Positions 1-13,349 of a DNA stretch of 64,000 nt are shown in pieces (position 1 is the first letter of the stretch; each line of letters opens with the position of its first letter). Origin of the DNA: Planococcus citri (lineage: Eukaryota > Arthropoda > Insecta > Hemiptera > Pseudococcidae). The notes beneath the pieces were generated by a model. The model was not told the DNA's origin, searched no databases, and saw only the letters and a program-made list of their open reading frames with translations. The stretch is from NCBI RefSeq assembly GCF_950023065.1, contig NC_088681.1, positions 29,484,836-29,548,835 of the forward strand. The letters run 5' to 3'. Position numbers and translations under genes: made by a program.

Positions 1-3000
1 GTTTTGCAATTGTAACACCATTAAGCAATAAAACACCGTGAAAATAGTTCCACCGTTTGAATACATTAAAGAAAAGAGTAGTCTTCTATGTACGTGATGC
101 AGTTCTGAACGAATTTCCAATTAAAATTATACCTCTACGGTAAGAAAATGTAAAAAGTTCTCCCTTAAGATCGTTTCCATTACTTTCTTTCGATATGTAC
201 TATACATATAGGCTGTTGTGTAGACTATAGACCATCCCATAGTGCGATGGTAGGCTATATTTTTGCTCTGTTTATAACTTTTTACTGTAACGATACCACG
301 AGGACAACTGTAGCCAGGTACTACTTATACGAGTAGGTAGCAAAAAAAATACAGTGGTAAAATTGAGAATACGAGTAATAAATGCTGAAATTTTTCACGT
401 GAAGCATTGAACCTTTATTAGCGACTGTACCATAGTGCTTTCTTTATTGCTGTTGGTCAAAAAAAAAAAAAAAAAAATGACGAGAATGTCACAAATGAAG
501 GAGAAAAATCATACAATACACCAGTTGATTCGAGAGTATTAAAAAAATGTGTTCAAATTTACCTTCAGATTCAGATACGTTTATTCCTTGCTGGTTTGAA
601 AAACAAAAAACAAAAAAAAAACAAAAAAACATATCACACATACCTAGATATGGACGTTTATCTGATGATTTTAAAATACATGTACCTTTCATCAAACATC
701 ATGTTATTCGAATGTTTAGTTCGAATTTGAAGTGAGTAGAAAACATGGGAGCAACGCTTTTGAAAATTGTAGATTACTGATTTGATTTTCGAATTGCACA
801 AATGTTGAAAAACTTTTGGATAATTTTTCTAATAGAACATTTTGAAAAAAAAAATATTTTCAGACAAATTTTTGTCAAAAGTGTTGAGTAAGTTATTGTC
901 TACGTTTCTTTTTTTTTCACCTGATGCATGTTATAATGGGTCAAATAAGATCAAACTTTGAGAATAGGATTCCTCTAGGAGCTGCGAATTTTATCCTTGG
1001 AGCGGATAGAGTCAAAGTTAAAAATCACAGAAAGGTCATTTTTTTAAGGGCCATAAAAAGACCCAAATCGATGAAAATGGCTAAAAGTGAAACTATGGAA
1101 AATACTTTCACTGTGACGAACATACATACAAATCTTAGCATTCTAAGTTATCTCCATCCCTACCTAATTGATAGGTAAAAACTCGATTTATGCCACAGAT
1201 TTTGTTTTTTGCACACGTTGACCTCCCCATGCCCTATTTGACTCATCTTCAGAAAACAAAAGGTTGATTTTTATACCCTTTTCCGAATATTTATGGACCT
1301 TTAGACCTGTCTGTAGTCTTCCAGAGGGTCTCGAGCTCTCGACCTGTTGGCTATATTCAACCTCTTTTCAGTATTGAAATTGAAAAATCGCCACAATCGT
1401 TTGTGTCTAAAATTTCTTTATTATAATTTTAAAAAATGAATTCAGCTTTTTAAAACCAAGATGTACCTACGTATAAAATGTGCCTACATCTTTATTGTTT
1501 TTCATTTGTACCTATTTCATCATCAAATCTTTGCCTTGGGTGAGTTTAAATTGTGTTGCAAAAAAGCATAAATTCCAAAAAAATAAATTTCACTTTTTTC
1601 AGTAAACTTCCAAAAAATTCTTTCCTTTTTCCAAAATTGATGAATTTTTTTGGTTTTTTACCTTGAAATTCCAAAAATTGCCAGAGTCTCCTTTTTTTCA
1701 AGAATTTACAAAAAAGACATGTTTTTTTGCCAAAAAATGCAAAAAAGTATTACTTACTTTATGAAAAACGTTGCTAAATACATAGTTTCGTTTTTCTAAG
1801 AAAAATTTGGAAAATGTGCCTGTATTATTTTTTTTATCAGTAATCACCATTGTCAAAAAATCATGATTTTAGCTAAAATTGATAAAGCTGCAATCTAGTT
1901 CTATTATTGAAGTTTAATGGGAATGTTTATTGCTTCACAATTTTTTAAAAATATTTTTAATGTAAATTTTCTATATTTTTTGTGATTTTTTTTCTATATA
2001 AAAAATGTTTTGTTCACACTTGTAACTTTTTTGGTTAGTTTTTAGTTTCTTTTTAGTTGCATTTTTTTTGTTTACTCAAGTTGCTTTTTTTTTTTTGGAA
2101 AAAATTGAGTACGAGCCCTGTCTATACGTAGATTATTGGGCAGTGGACACTTATTACAGAATACTCTAGCTGCATGCATTATCCAAAAAGATTGCGAATA
2201 TTGATGGTGTTTCAAAATTCAAACAATAATATTATGTAAATACTAACTATGAATCGGTTTTGGTCATCGATTTTATTCGCAATGTTTTCAACACACGTCA
2301 GGATTTTAAGGCTGAAATTTGAAACAGGAAAGCTGAATTTAATATGTCTGGATTATTTTTATCTCAAAAATAAACTGCGAAATTTGATTCGTTCGTTGTG
2401 TAGGCTATAAGTAAGTACCTTACCTACGCTTATTACACCTACTTTACCTTTTTTTCAATTCCATTCCTGTTTCGTGATGGGAACAACAGGTAGTAGATGT
2501 GTAGATATCGTTTCGTGCTCGTGTATTTTTTGATTTTATTGAGGAAGTGTTTGGGTTTTAACAAATATATATTTTTTATCAAGGTATAGAATGTATAAGT
2601 AGGTACATACAATATGTTGAGCGTAGGAGCAATTTGTTTGCATGATTTTTTTTTTTTTTTTTTTTAATTATATGTTAGCTTATGGGATTTTGTGATTTCA
2701 ATTTTATCGTGTTAAATTTGTAATTTAATCATAAATCTAGTAAAGAACACTATCCCTTTTTTCCCTTCAAGTATAAAAAAAAGTAAATTAACCTTTGGAG
2801 ACGCAATCAATTCTTAAAATAGGCCAATGTACGTAACTCAAATTTCGATTATTTTCGCAGAGGTTTCTATAAAATTTGTGATTTTTTTTTCTCTAAAAAT
2901 TTTCAGTTGTGTTGATCAACTTCTATCATTGAATATTCCAACTTGAAACTCGCCTAATCTTGTTTTTGTAATTTTTCTCCTTCTCACACACGAAAAAAAA

Positions 3001-4240
3001 TTTCTGGATTCGGAAAATAAAGCTCTATGAACCCCATTATTCTTCATACTTCTAACATTTGGGGGTCTCTAAAGCTTTTTATAGTATCAAATAAAAAAAT
3101 CGCCGCTTTATGCAATACCTACCCATTTTTATTATTCAATAAATATCAAACTTGATAAAAATTACGAAACTAGCGAGCATAAACCTCAGTTCAACTACAG
3201 GTACGCAAAGTACTCGTACGTACTACGTACCTAAAATATTAGAAACCTATGCCCATGTTTTCTTTGTTTTAGGATAAAAATGAAAACTCGAGGCACGTGT
3301 TATTAATACTCGTTGAACTTTTTCACGAGAGCTATTATCTTAATGTTTCAAGGAGGAAAATACGCATATAAATTGTATGTACGTATGGAATGTAGGCATA
3401 GGTATAATATATGAGTACACATGTGTTCAAATACACTCGATAATTTTTTGTCAATAGTGTATTTTTACTATAAAATACAGCGCCAACATTTTACACCTTG
3501 CTGTAGTAAGTATCTACGGAAATAGCGAAAAGAAAATATATAATTCTATAAATAAAGCGTTTCTTCCTGATGAAGTACACATATACCTAAGTTATTCGCG
3601 AGAAAAAAATATCATCAACTTAGTCACGTCTCGAAATATACTACTAAAACTTATACCTTGTAATCTTAGAAATGTTACTCTTTCAATTTATTTCACTGTA
3701 TTTTGACGGGCTATATTTACAATGCTTCTCAAAGTTTTCTCCGTTTGGCGTTCTTGTTCACGACAACACAAGGCGAGAAAATTGGCGCGAAAAAAAAATC
3801 GTCATGAATTATTAATACATTATGGACGTGTTTTGGTCGACTAGTTGGAAATTTCACTCTTGAAACGTTTATTATAAGTTGAGTATAAAGGTAAACCAAT
3901 TTCATAACGGGTGCTTGGTTGGTACTCGCAACACCTTTAAAGATGAAATTAGGATCGTTATTTATGGCGACTTTACATCCTATCGATTTTTTTTGTTTTT
4001 TTTTTGCTCGTACATTTTCATCGATTTGTTGTGGTTGAATGATATGAATGAATCGAAAACGTTCTCATTTTAACGTTTTTTTTTCTGATCTGAAGGGAGT
4101 GTTTGAACCATTCATGATTGCAATGGATGAATTAGCAGTGACTCGCCCTCATTTTTCAACAAACCTCTCCCACCAAAAAACTAAAGTTTATTCCACTTTC
4201 CATAATGCATATAATTGAACGTTTTTTTGAGTCCAAAATT

Positions 4241-4970
4241 TCAAAAGCTATAATATAGTTTGTTGATTTTTAGTAAATTTTTTAAAATAAAATTTGAGCC
4301 AAAAATGGAAAAAATCAAAATTTTATTAAATTGACCTAGAAAGCTGAAATTTGGTACCTGTATATTGAAATTTTGATTCCCTTTCGACCCTTCCAACAGT
4401 TCCAACATAATTTGGAAAATTGATGTGTAATCAGTCAGGTGGGTCAAGGGTCAGTCTCATACGTGTCAAAGTTGATTTGGACAGTTTTTATGACACTATT
4501 TGAAAATCTGGAACTTCTAAAATATAACTGCGGACTCCAGAACGACTTGAAACCACTTCCAATCGACAACTCAACATGTTAAAATTAGAGTATGAAGGAA
4601 GTTTTGCTTTCCAACTTCATTAGGTAAGATTTTGTGGAAATCTCAACTTTCAAAAATCACTGGAGGCTCCAAAACTGCTCAAAATGAACTGCTCAAAACG
4701 ATTCGAAACCATTTCTAATCGATTTGGAAGGTCAAAAATGGGGTACATACCTTTTAGCTTTCTACGTATGTTTGATAAAATTTATATTTTTTCAAATTTT
4801 TGGCCCAGAAATTTCCAGAATTTTCCCGAAAATTGAAAAATGTAAGTAGGTACCTTAGAACCTGAAATTTTGGCTGGTGATGTACATATTTTTGCATGTT
4901 TTTTAAAATTCAACTTTATCCAGTTCGAAAAATTTTATAAATCTACTCGTAAATATAAGTTTTTCGATTC
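4241..4970 (+). repeat. Dispersed repeat copy (family A)
   Basis: This stretch shares a recurring order of phrases with 40190-40510, in the same orientation: a 'tggaggctcc...aactgctc' block, a 'gaaacc.....aatcgattt' block, a long A/T-rich block containing 'ttggccca', and then a 'gaattttggctggtgatg....tttttgcatg' block. Partial versions occur around 12600-12900 and 63000-63440. No coding potential is visible. It is probably an old non-autonomous transposon or the decayed remains of one. Confidence 0.55.
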
Positions 4971-5807
4971 AATTTTCAGTGTCCCTTCCTGTTATGTACC
5001 TAAGTAGAGCTTTTTTTCTCAATCAGAAGGGAAGCGTATCACAAGCGACAGAAAATATTATTCGAATTTCAACGAGACATCGAATTTGTCAAAATCGACA
5101 TATTACATCACATTTTATGATTTTTCAAAAAAATTTCAATGTTGAAGAGGCTTATTCTTATTTTAGGAGGGAGGGCAGGAGGGGTATTTTGTCCATCACG
5201 GGCACTGGAAAGAGTTCAGAGAGTACTGATGAAATAAATGCGCCAAATGGGTACCTATTTGAATATATCACTTTTTAATTAATTTCAATCAATATACCAT
5301 AGACTTCGTTTTCTAAAGTGTTTTTTTTTTGTTTTTTTAAATTTTATTGCAATCTGAGCTCCCAGTGTTCCTCAAGGGTATTGAGATCTCACTTTGAAAG
5401 TAACTTTTGAAAAAAGGCTGAGAGATGCCTCTATTCGTGATTTGTTTATTGCTTTCAACTTTTGAATTTATTGATTGAACTTTCACTGTGAAAGTTTAGT
5501 TTTGAACTTTGAAAATTTTGATTATTAATTTTTAAACTAGATAAACTTTTTTTTTGAAATTTCCTGGACAAATTTGTTCCAAATTCAACTAATAGTCTCG
5601 AGATCAAACGGCAGCTTGAGATAGAAAAAACCGAAGTCATGAAAACTACAAAGTCTCTTCCCCACCTTCCGGAAGGTTAGGATGGAAATTACGGTGGTTA
5701 TTTGACTGAATCCATCAAACAAAAATCATGGAAAAAAAAGTCGAGCAAAATTAAAATACCAGACTCCATTTTTTGATAAGGAATCCGAAGTCATGCGGAA
5801 GGAACTC

Positions 5808-5866
5808 GCGTATTTGCGGCAAACTGGTTATGCAATTTTATTAACATCTTTGAAATACAACGATTT
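5808..5866 (+). repeat. Short dispersed repeat, copy 1
   Basis: About 55 bp are nearly identical to 18770-18826 in the same orientation. The shared part centres on an 'aactggttatgcaatt' block followed by 'ttaacatctttgaaatac'. The flanks differ, so this is a dispersed rather than a tandem repeat. Function unknown. Confidence 0.6.
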
Positions 5867-8800
5867 ACGTGTAATAGAGATTTTAAGGCAAAACACGCCG
5901 CACTGCGATGTTGGCCAAAACATAATTTTGATTCAAAACCATCACCTTTTTCTGTTGGTTTGAAATTTCGTAGGTAGGTAAGTACTTCTGGAATGTACAC
6001 GCTCAACTGATCCCTTCTCAACTCCTACTAATGACCTATGTACTCCTAGTTTGTGTCTCCAGTCGAGACAAAAATGTACATTTATTCGGGTAAAAAATTC
6101 ATCCAAAACAGATTTTCATTCCGAATAAAAAAAATTCATACACAGAGAAAAACAAAAAATTACTATAAAAATTGAAAAAGTATCGCATTACGTCATAAAA
6201 AGAAATAAAACACACGTGAAAAGTTTCGCTATAAACATTTAGTCTCATTCTAACCATCAAGATTGAAAATACTCGAGTATCTACGAGTACATTTCCAAGA
6301 CGAAGCACTGGCACAAAAATCTATCATTGTTTGACTCGTTGATGGAGTAAGGTTAAGAGCATTCCGTAAATTGTATGCAGTTTGGTCGAATATTTCTCGA
6401 GAAACAAATATCGCTCGTCAAAAATTTGACGTTGAGATTTTCGAGTCGAAAGTTGGCAACCACATTAAGAGGGTTTAAAAACCGCATAGCTTTTATACAA
6501 TACGACAGCTAGGATTCATTTTAGCGACTAATGAAAACACAAACAAAATTTACAACACCGCAATTCTCTAATAATGCAGCGGCTTCGTCTTTCTTTGATA
6601 TTACTCTAAGTGAGAAAAATTTTAGCATTTTGACGTTTCTCGCGTATATAAGACAGATCGATTAATTCAGTAGATGTAACTTACTTATACCGGGAAAAAA
6701 AATATATCGAATAAATTATTTTCCCTTGTATTTTGTTGCGATGTATCCCAATAATAATTTAATTAGTACCTACTGTTCGAGTATCTACATTTAAAATGGG
6801 AAGAGAAAATTTTCACACAACAAGATAGGTATAGTAAACGACATCGACTCTATAAAGTCAAAATTTAAGAATTCTTCGTCACTTAAAGATAATATAACAG
6901 ATTGAAAATCAACAACATTGGCACTTATATAGCAGACTATACAGAATAAAGAGGTAGGTAGGTAAGGTACTTGTGCATATATGAAACTACATACACCATC
7001 AATTATATCACACATCAATAAGTATACGATTAATAAAACAAATACCGTCAATATTCCACCTTAAACGTATTGACACTGCTATGATGGATGACTTCATTAT
7101 TAGCGGTAATTTCGAAGCGACTAGTTATTACCCAGCCTATACTATACAATAACGACACATAACTCGGCAGCGAATAATTTATTAATAGAGTTCGTCGAAT
7201 TTTCCGCTAGGTGCGTTTTCAGAATCAACCACTCTGAAAGGAATTCGACCACGAAATTCTTTTCCTTTATGGTAGTTGTGGTGGTAAATAGATGTATTGT
7301 TTACCTTTTTTTTTTTTTTATTCGGTTTACCCAATTACCTCGTATAATCCTTCACCTGATGTATTGTGTGAAATTTTTGTGTGATTGGTTCAGTCTGCAG
7401 TCCTTTTTTTTGGCCATGAAAAAGCTATTTTCTTCAAGGTTCAAAATTACATAGCCTATAGGTGGTCGATTTACAGGGCAAAAAATTCCCTACTTATTTA
7501 AAGTGGCAGAAAATTAAAAGGTCTTTTTTTTTGGTTACATGTTCATGATTTAAAAGGAACGGAAGGAGGCTTATTGCGAATTTTTTTTATAAATGAAATC
7601 ATGCACAATATGTTTGGAGCTTTCTTTTTTTATTCGAGTAATTTTTTGATAAGTCTATTTTTGATGACTGATGAGTGATGAGTAGTTGAACGCGTTTCAA
7701 AGATAATAAAATGGAACTTTGAATTATAAAGCGAGATAAAAAATCACCTTGCTGATTTTTTTTTTTGGTTTAGAAAATCAATCACAAAACCACTTCTCTC
7801 AAGAACCACATCTAAATCTCTTTTTGGAGCAATCTATTCAGAAATGGTAATTTACTGAAAAAATTTAACACGAAGAAATCAACATCCCATTACAAGAAGT
7901 TTTGTATGTATACGTTTTGCAATCTAACCACTCAATGCAAACTATCGAGGATACAAATAAGCTACGAGTACGTTCAAAGTTTCAAACACGAAATCAAATT
8001 TTCTTCGGTCTGAAGTACATAGTACGAACAAACCAGAGAAATACGACCGACGTTAGGCACCACATACACAAGTTGGATTAACCATAAAGAAGGAAGTAGT
8101 ATGAAACGATGACAAAACCAAAGTTTATCGAATAATTGCAGTTTGTGGTAAAAGCACGAAAATTTCCATACTTACTCTTGTATCATATTAAATTTATAGT
8201 GAAAAAGCAGCATTCGCGCTCGTGCTCTGTTCAATATAACACAACTTTGCTTAATGTGTATCGTTCTCCAGACAGAAGTAAAAAATATGATCGATCATAC
8301 AAGGAATTAATTCTAATGAAGCGTTGAAAAGTAAACCTTCACACGCACCTGTTGCCGGTAAAGGAGCGAGTAAAAACAGAAAATAATCGTCACCGTAGTC
8401 ATTAGGGACGATGACAAATTAAAAATATACAAGAAAAAGCTTTTGGAAATATTTTTCTCGGCGCTTTTTAATCCTTTTCATTAACTAGGCTGCGAGAAAA
8501 AAAATAAATGAAAATAGTTGCTCATTTTACTAGCGAGCTTTTTACCAGAATTTCACTTCAATGTAACGATTCCTGCTTATTTACCCTAAAGCAGTCTAAG
8601 CAAACTGTAGAAAAGGTCAAATTAAAACGTACCTATCGTATAAAAATTTTAACCATCTTCTTTCCACCTCTTCGGAAAAAGTATTGTATTTTATATCTAG
8701 TATATTAACAATGTATATTCGCAGAAACGTTCACATTCCGAATTAAAAAGTAGATACCTATGATACTAATTTAATTGCTACTAATACCTAATGGAACGAT

Positions 8801-11198
8801 TTACATGATAGATAAAGTATCAAAATAGAATAGAGGTTAATGAACGTACCTATGTAGGTAGGTATCACTTTTAAATGAATGAAAATATTCACTCGCTTAG
8901 TTTATGGAACTGATTTCAGGTTGACATAATGAAACCTTTGTCAAAGCTAAAAACCAATTGATATTTAAATTAACTACATAATGGACAGCTTGCGTCAGTT
9001 AATCGGCCCAAAATATAATATCTATAATACCTGCACCTATCGATACTTGCGAGCACCAAGATCGCATCCCACCATGATAAATACCTATTTGTGACAATGA
9101 AAACGCAATGAGCTTTTCTTACGCTATATAGATGAAATTACTCTCGAAATATTTTACACGAGACGAACAGCGTTGTTTGAAGTACCTACCTTACCTCACT
9201 AAAAAAAAAAAAATGAAAAAAAAAAGATCGCAAATTCTCGTGTTTTTTTATCAACTTCTGTTTCGCTTCATTTATTAACAAACTACATAAAGACTTTTCA
9301 ACATAGGAATTCTCTTTTTAAAAGATAGCAGCATTTTTGGTAAATTGTGCTCATTTTCGGCGAACTCTTCTCATTTCCCACCAACTTGGATGTTTTGGGC
9401 GAATTTCATTATTACTCTTATATTCTTTTCGTGCTTATGTTTCTTCTTTAGTTAAATCGAATACGTTACGTTCTTACAAGATGTACCTACCAAGAAATTA
9501 AAGTAAAAGTATATTACAGGACGTAACATGCTTCATAACTTCATTCAATACAATAATACGTAAGTACAGCCATATGGACATCTGTGATCAATTACTCGTA
9601 TATTTTTCATAACAGATATTTCGGTACATTGTATTGTAAGCCTTCCTATTCACGGAAACGTGTTAGTATTCGTTGTATTTTTCGAAGCTCGACTTGTGAT
9701 TTCAAGATATCATATTAAAATATTATAGATTCTTCGAACATAATATCGTTTCTCACATTCGAGCGAAAATATTAGACGTCATCGTCATGACTAGAATATT
9801 TCTACTTTAATAATTTGGAATTGGATACCTATAACTACAAAATATTGAAAATATTTTTCATTCTTATCAAATGAGACAGAAACAGTTTCGTTATTGGATT
9901 GGTTATAAGTTAATCAAAATGGAGAAAAATACGAGTACCTAGGTATAGGTATTTTCGAAAGTTTAATAAAATTTATAACACATAAAAACATATATTCTGG
10001 CTTTTATAAAGTTTCAACACATTGTACGGAAGCTTTTATAAACGAATACCGTGTAATTCAATATTAAAAGAACGAACAGTCTATTCAAAATTATCACCGA
10101 GCTACATATTGGAATTTTTAGACTTATAAGGAAATATTTCAGCGATACTTGGTAGCTAAATTGACCTGAATTCTATCGTCATTCGTAAAACTTGTAAGGT
10201 AGGCATGTCACACAACCAGTACCCTTACGTGCACTAACGCCTACCGGAAGAGTAGCCTAATAATTGATGCAATTTAGTTGAACTTTTCGTTGGTTATGGA
10301 AAATTGTTATCGAAATGGATGTTATCGAATCGCTTGAATATCCATTCGTGTTTTTTGAAATCTTGAAGACGGATGTTTCAAGTTTGGTTAAATGCTGAGA
10401 TCTAACCAATCTAATGATTTGATTTTGAAACTCAGACGATATGTTAAATTTCTGGAGGTGCTATGTCACATCCACCTAAGTACTAGAAACACCTTTTGAA
10501 GTCGATAAAGAAAAAATATAATGAGGGAGCATTGCCTGAAATCTTCAAACCCGTGAACTGTACCAATACCCAAGAAGAGTAACTTACAAAAATACTTTGT
10601 GCATAGTAGAAGTCCGCACAGTTCTGTCCAAAAGCCTGAAACAAGCCCAACCCGACATGATTGCAGTGATTTTTTTTATGCAAGGCGCACCAGGGTAACT
10701 AGAAAATTTGTATTTGAAAACAAATTCAAAACAACAAAATGCAAATTGAACCAAAAACATGTGAATAAATAGCACTGAATTCCAAAAAATTTTATGTCAT
10801 GGTGAAGAAAGGGTAGTACCCTTTAGTGGTCTGCACAGGCCGGCACAAAAGCATGAAACAAACCCATATGCAACACTATGCTGAGAGTGACTCATGTGAT
10901 CACTGCATTTGTGTTGGTCATTGACTTTTTAGATATGGACTCAGGACTGCTAGCGGTCCATAAGCCAATGGTTTTGAACATTCATCAGATAGTTGAGGTT
11001 TGGCTTCTGCGCATGCCTGAATCTGAAAAATGTTTACACGTCATAGACAATGGCTGTAAATTAGGCTCATGGGTCACTAGCAGCTAATCCATATTGGTAA
11101 ATATGTCTTACTTAAGGTTTGCTAAGCAAATATATTATAAATTAACTTTAAGCTGTATTCTTTAATAATGTTCATAAGTAAACTGATTCTCATACGAT

Positions 11199-11610
11199 AT
11201 ACAGTCCATAATTTATTGAGTTATCAACCAAAATTGATCTTTATATAGCTTTGTAAAGGCAGCGCGTTGAACCAAATCGACGTTGCCATCCAGTTCTGCA
11301 TCAATCGATTTTTCGTCGTATTTTGTTTTTAGCAACTGCAGGTCTTTCAGTTCTTCCTCGAGTATTTCTTTAACATTTGGGATCGGCTCGTTTTCGTCTG
11401 TACTCTTTTTGAGACCGTTATAGATGATGGTACAATATGACTGGTTGTCGTCGAAACTGCTTGTTGATGAATTTCAATCATTGCCAGTACCATTGTCTTG
11501 CTGAGCGGATGACTGCTCATTTACCGTTGATTGCCGTCTGCTAGAAGACATTCTGCATCCGGCTCAGAGGACCAATTTTGGTTGATAACTCAATAAATTA
11601 TGGACTGTAT
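11199..11610. mobile_element. Fold-back element with perfect 38-bp inverted ends
   Basis: Positions 11199-11236 and 11573-11610 are exact reverse complements over 38 bp, enclosing 336 bp. The interior is a degraded coding piece on the minus strand (next entry). Immediately inside the right arm, on the minus strand, is 'ttggtcctctgagccgga', which resembles the sequence that follows the LTR in insect BEL/Pao retrotransposons (from memory). The terminal arms may therefore be LTR-edge sequence that became inverted. No clear target duplication is visible. Confidence 0.6.
11237..11551 (-). pseudogene. Broken gag-like N-terminal fragment (BEL/Pao-like)
   Basis: Reading the minus strand from an ATG at 11551, the frame encodes a Ser/Gln-rich start (MSSSRRQSTVNEQ), then a TGA stop after about 25 codons. 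It reopens in the same frame into a charged, helix-like segment rich in Glu, Lys and Leu until the inverted repeat. The composition and the position just after a BEL-like post-LTR sequence suggest the beginning of a gag gene. It is too short and broken to encode anything functional. Confidence 0.4.
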
Positions 11611-11623
11611 AATATCTAAAAAG

Positions 11624-12408
11624 TCATATCGCACCTCGGGAGTAATAAGGTCACATCTCAAAAAAAAATTGACGTTTTTGCATTTTTGGGGTTTGTATGA
11701 CCCCCCTCAACCAAAAATTACACTTTGAGTTGGGTACATTATCTAGATCTTGTAAAAAACCCAAATGGCCTAACTCAAAATCTCAACAACATTGCAAGTT
11801 GTTTGGAGTTATAAGGGTACATCTCAAAAAACTCCACCTTTTTTGAGCAAATTTCATACATACAAAGTGTTAACAAATAGTTTTGATTGTTTTGAATGTT
11901 TGTCAGTTAGAAATAGTCACAAGGAGTGCATATTTTATTGGTTTGTATCAAATGGAAATTTTTTTTTAAATTGATCACTTTTCAGAAAAATGAATTTGCA
12001 CACATCATGAAATTTTAGTTTTTTGAGAAAAACTCAAAAACTAAGCACTCTAGAAAAAAACTAACGACATTATGTTGATTGGAAATTTAATTCTCTACAA
12101 CTTTGTTAACATGAAATTTATTTTGGACGCTTCCTTTCGCCTCCACATCAACTTTAATGAAAGGTTCTAACTCAAAATGTTTTCCAAACATTGAAATATT
12201 TCCTCTTTAAGATTTTATTTTTCAAAGTGTTCTTATGCTAAATGAAGGTAGGATACCAGATCTTTAAAATGAGGTGCTATTCATTCCTCACAATTAATTA
12301 TAAGTTGATGAAAATAATAAATCAAGTTTTTAAAAAAAAGAAAATCACTCTCTTGTAAAATTTCACTTTTTTGAGATGTGACCTTATTACTCCCGGGGTG
12401 CGATATGA
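11624..12408. mobile_element. 785-bp non-autonomous DNA element with about 40-bp inverted repeats
   Basis: The left end 'tcatatcgcacctcgggag' continues into 'taataaggtcacatctcaaa'. The right end, read in reverse complement, is the same apart from about one substitution (cccc for cctc). The interior has no conserved frame. A diverged internal copy of the TIR phrase ('aagggtacatctcaaaaaa') lies near 11814. It starts 13 bp after the preceding fold-back element ends. This is a MITE-type element; superfamily not assigned. Confidence 0.6.
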
Positions 12409-12483
12409 TGTTGGGTCGGGCTTGTTTTCTTTGGCGCCCAACATGAATGCAGTGATTGCACAAGTCACTTGCAGCGAGGACTG

Positions 12484-13254
12484 GCAAATTGCACGTATGA
12501 AATTGCACGTAAGAAAATTGCACCTATACAATTGAACGTGTGCGATAATTGCACGTATGTGAAAATAGAATGTCTGCAAATTTAACATCTGAAAATGATT
12601 TAATGTGAGATTTTCGCCAACCCAAAATACAGTTTTGAAACGTTCTGAGCAGTTCTGGAGCCTCCAGCGGATTTTTGAAAGTTGGAATTTTCGCAAAATG
12701 TTACTCAAAGAAGGTGGAAAGCTAAAATTTACTTCAACATGCTGAGTCAATTGGAGACGGTTTCAAGGTGTTCTGGAACTTGAACCTCTGGTTGTATTTT
12801 GGAAATTTCAGATTTTCACAAAGTTCCATAAAAACCGTATAAATTAACTTTTGAACGTTCAAAATATGGCTACCAGCTGTTGATCAGGTTGAAACAAACC
12901 TTCTGAAATCGACCGCATGTTAAATTTACGGTATTAAGCACTTGAATTTTTTTCATTTTTTCTGGAATTTATGAGCAGATAAAAAATTTATTTTTGAAAT
13001 CAAACTCATGGAATTTCGCGACAACTCCCTAAAATGGTCGAGAGGGTGCTCAATGTGCACTGACCAAAATTATAGGGGCTGAACTTCATTTTTAGCCTTC
13101 AGAACAATACAGATAGTTGAATGTAATAATTGAACGCTGTAAACGTTCTATTTTCACATGCGTGCAATTATCACACACGTTTAATTGTATACGAGTACAT
13201 GCAATTTTTCACGTGCAATTTTTCACGTGCAATTTTTCACGTGCAATTTGAAAC
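12484..13254. mobile_element. Inverted-repeat element with 'acgtgcaatttt' terminal repeats
   Basis: The left end (about 12484-12570) and the reverse complement of the right end (about 13149-13254) share a series of phrases: 'ttctattttcacat.cgtgc', 'aattatc.cacacgtt.aatt', then several copies of 'acgtgcaattttt'. The right end has three tandem copies of the last phrase. The middle (12600-12900) contains a partial family A repeat. No coding capacity is seen. The stepwise GCAATT repeats resemble the tandem ends of some MITEs and fold-back elements. Confidence 0.55.
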
Positions 13255-13349
13255 GTTCAATTTTCACCAACCCCTTGCAGCATAGCGTTGCATATGGGCT
13301 TGTTTTGGACTTTTGGGCTGGCTGGTGCAGACCACTAGTACCCTCAAGT

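Larger units (their letters stand above)
1..10440. other. AT-rich intergenic or intronic DNA without a recognisable gene
   Basis: Open frames here are short (under about 100 codons), AT-driven and resemble no protein family I know. The stretch holds homopolymer runs (for example near 463-478 and 2649-2666), T-rich degenerate sequence at 1560-2110, and many short GGTAGGTA/TACCTACC motifs. Two dispersed-repeat copies are listed separately. It could be a long intron of a gene lying outside the window; nothing seen here decides that. Confidence 0.6.
10811..13346. mobile_element. Composite element bounded by an outer imperfect inverted repeat
   Basis: The left arm, about 10811-10881, reads 'agtggtctgcaca...' and on to 'cccatatgcaacactatgc'. 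It recurs as the reverse complement at about 13280-13346, where 'gcatagcgttgcatatggg' leads to 'ctggtgcagaccact'. Between the arms lie three smaller elements, each with its own inverted repeat (separate entries). No transposase is visible. A related partial motif (phrases around 'aagcccaacccgacatga') occurs at about 10640-10680 and inverted at about 12406-12440. The likeliest reading is one old non-autonomous DNA element that received later insertions, or a hotspot of fold-back elements. Confidence 0.5.
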
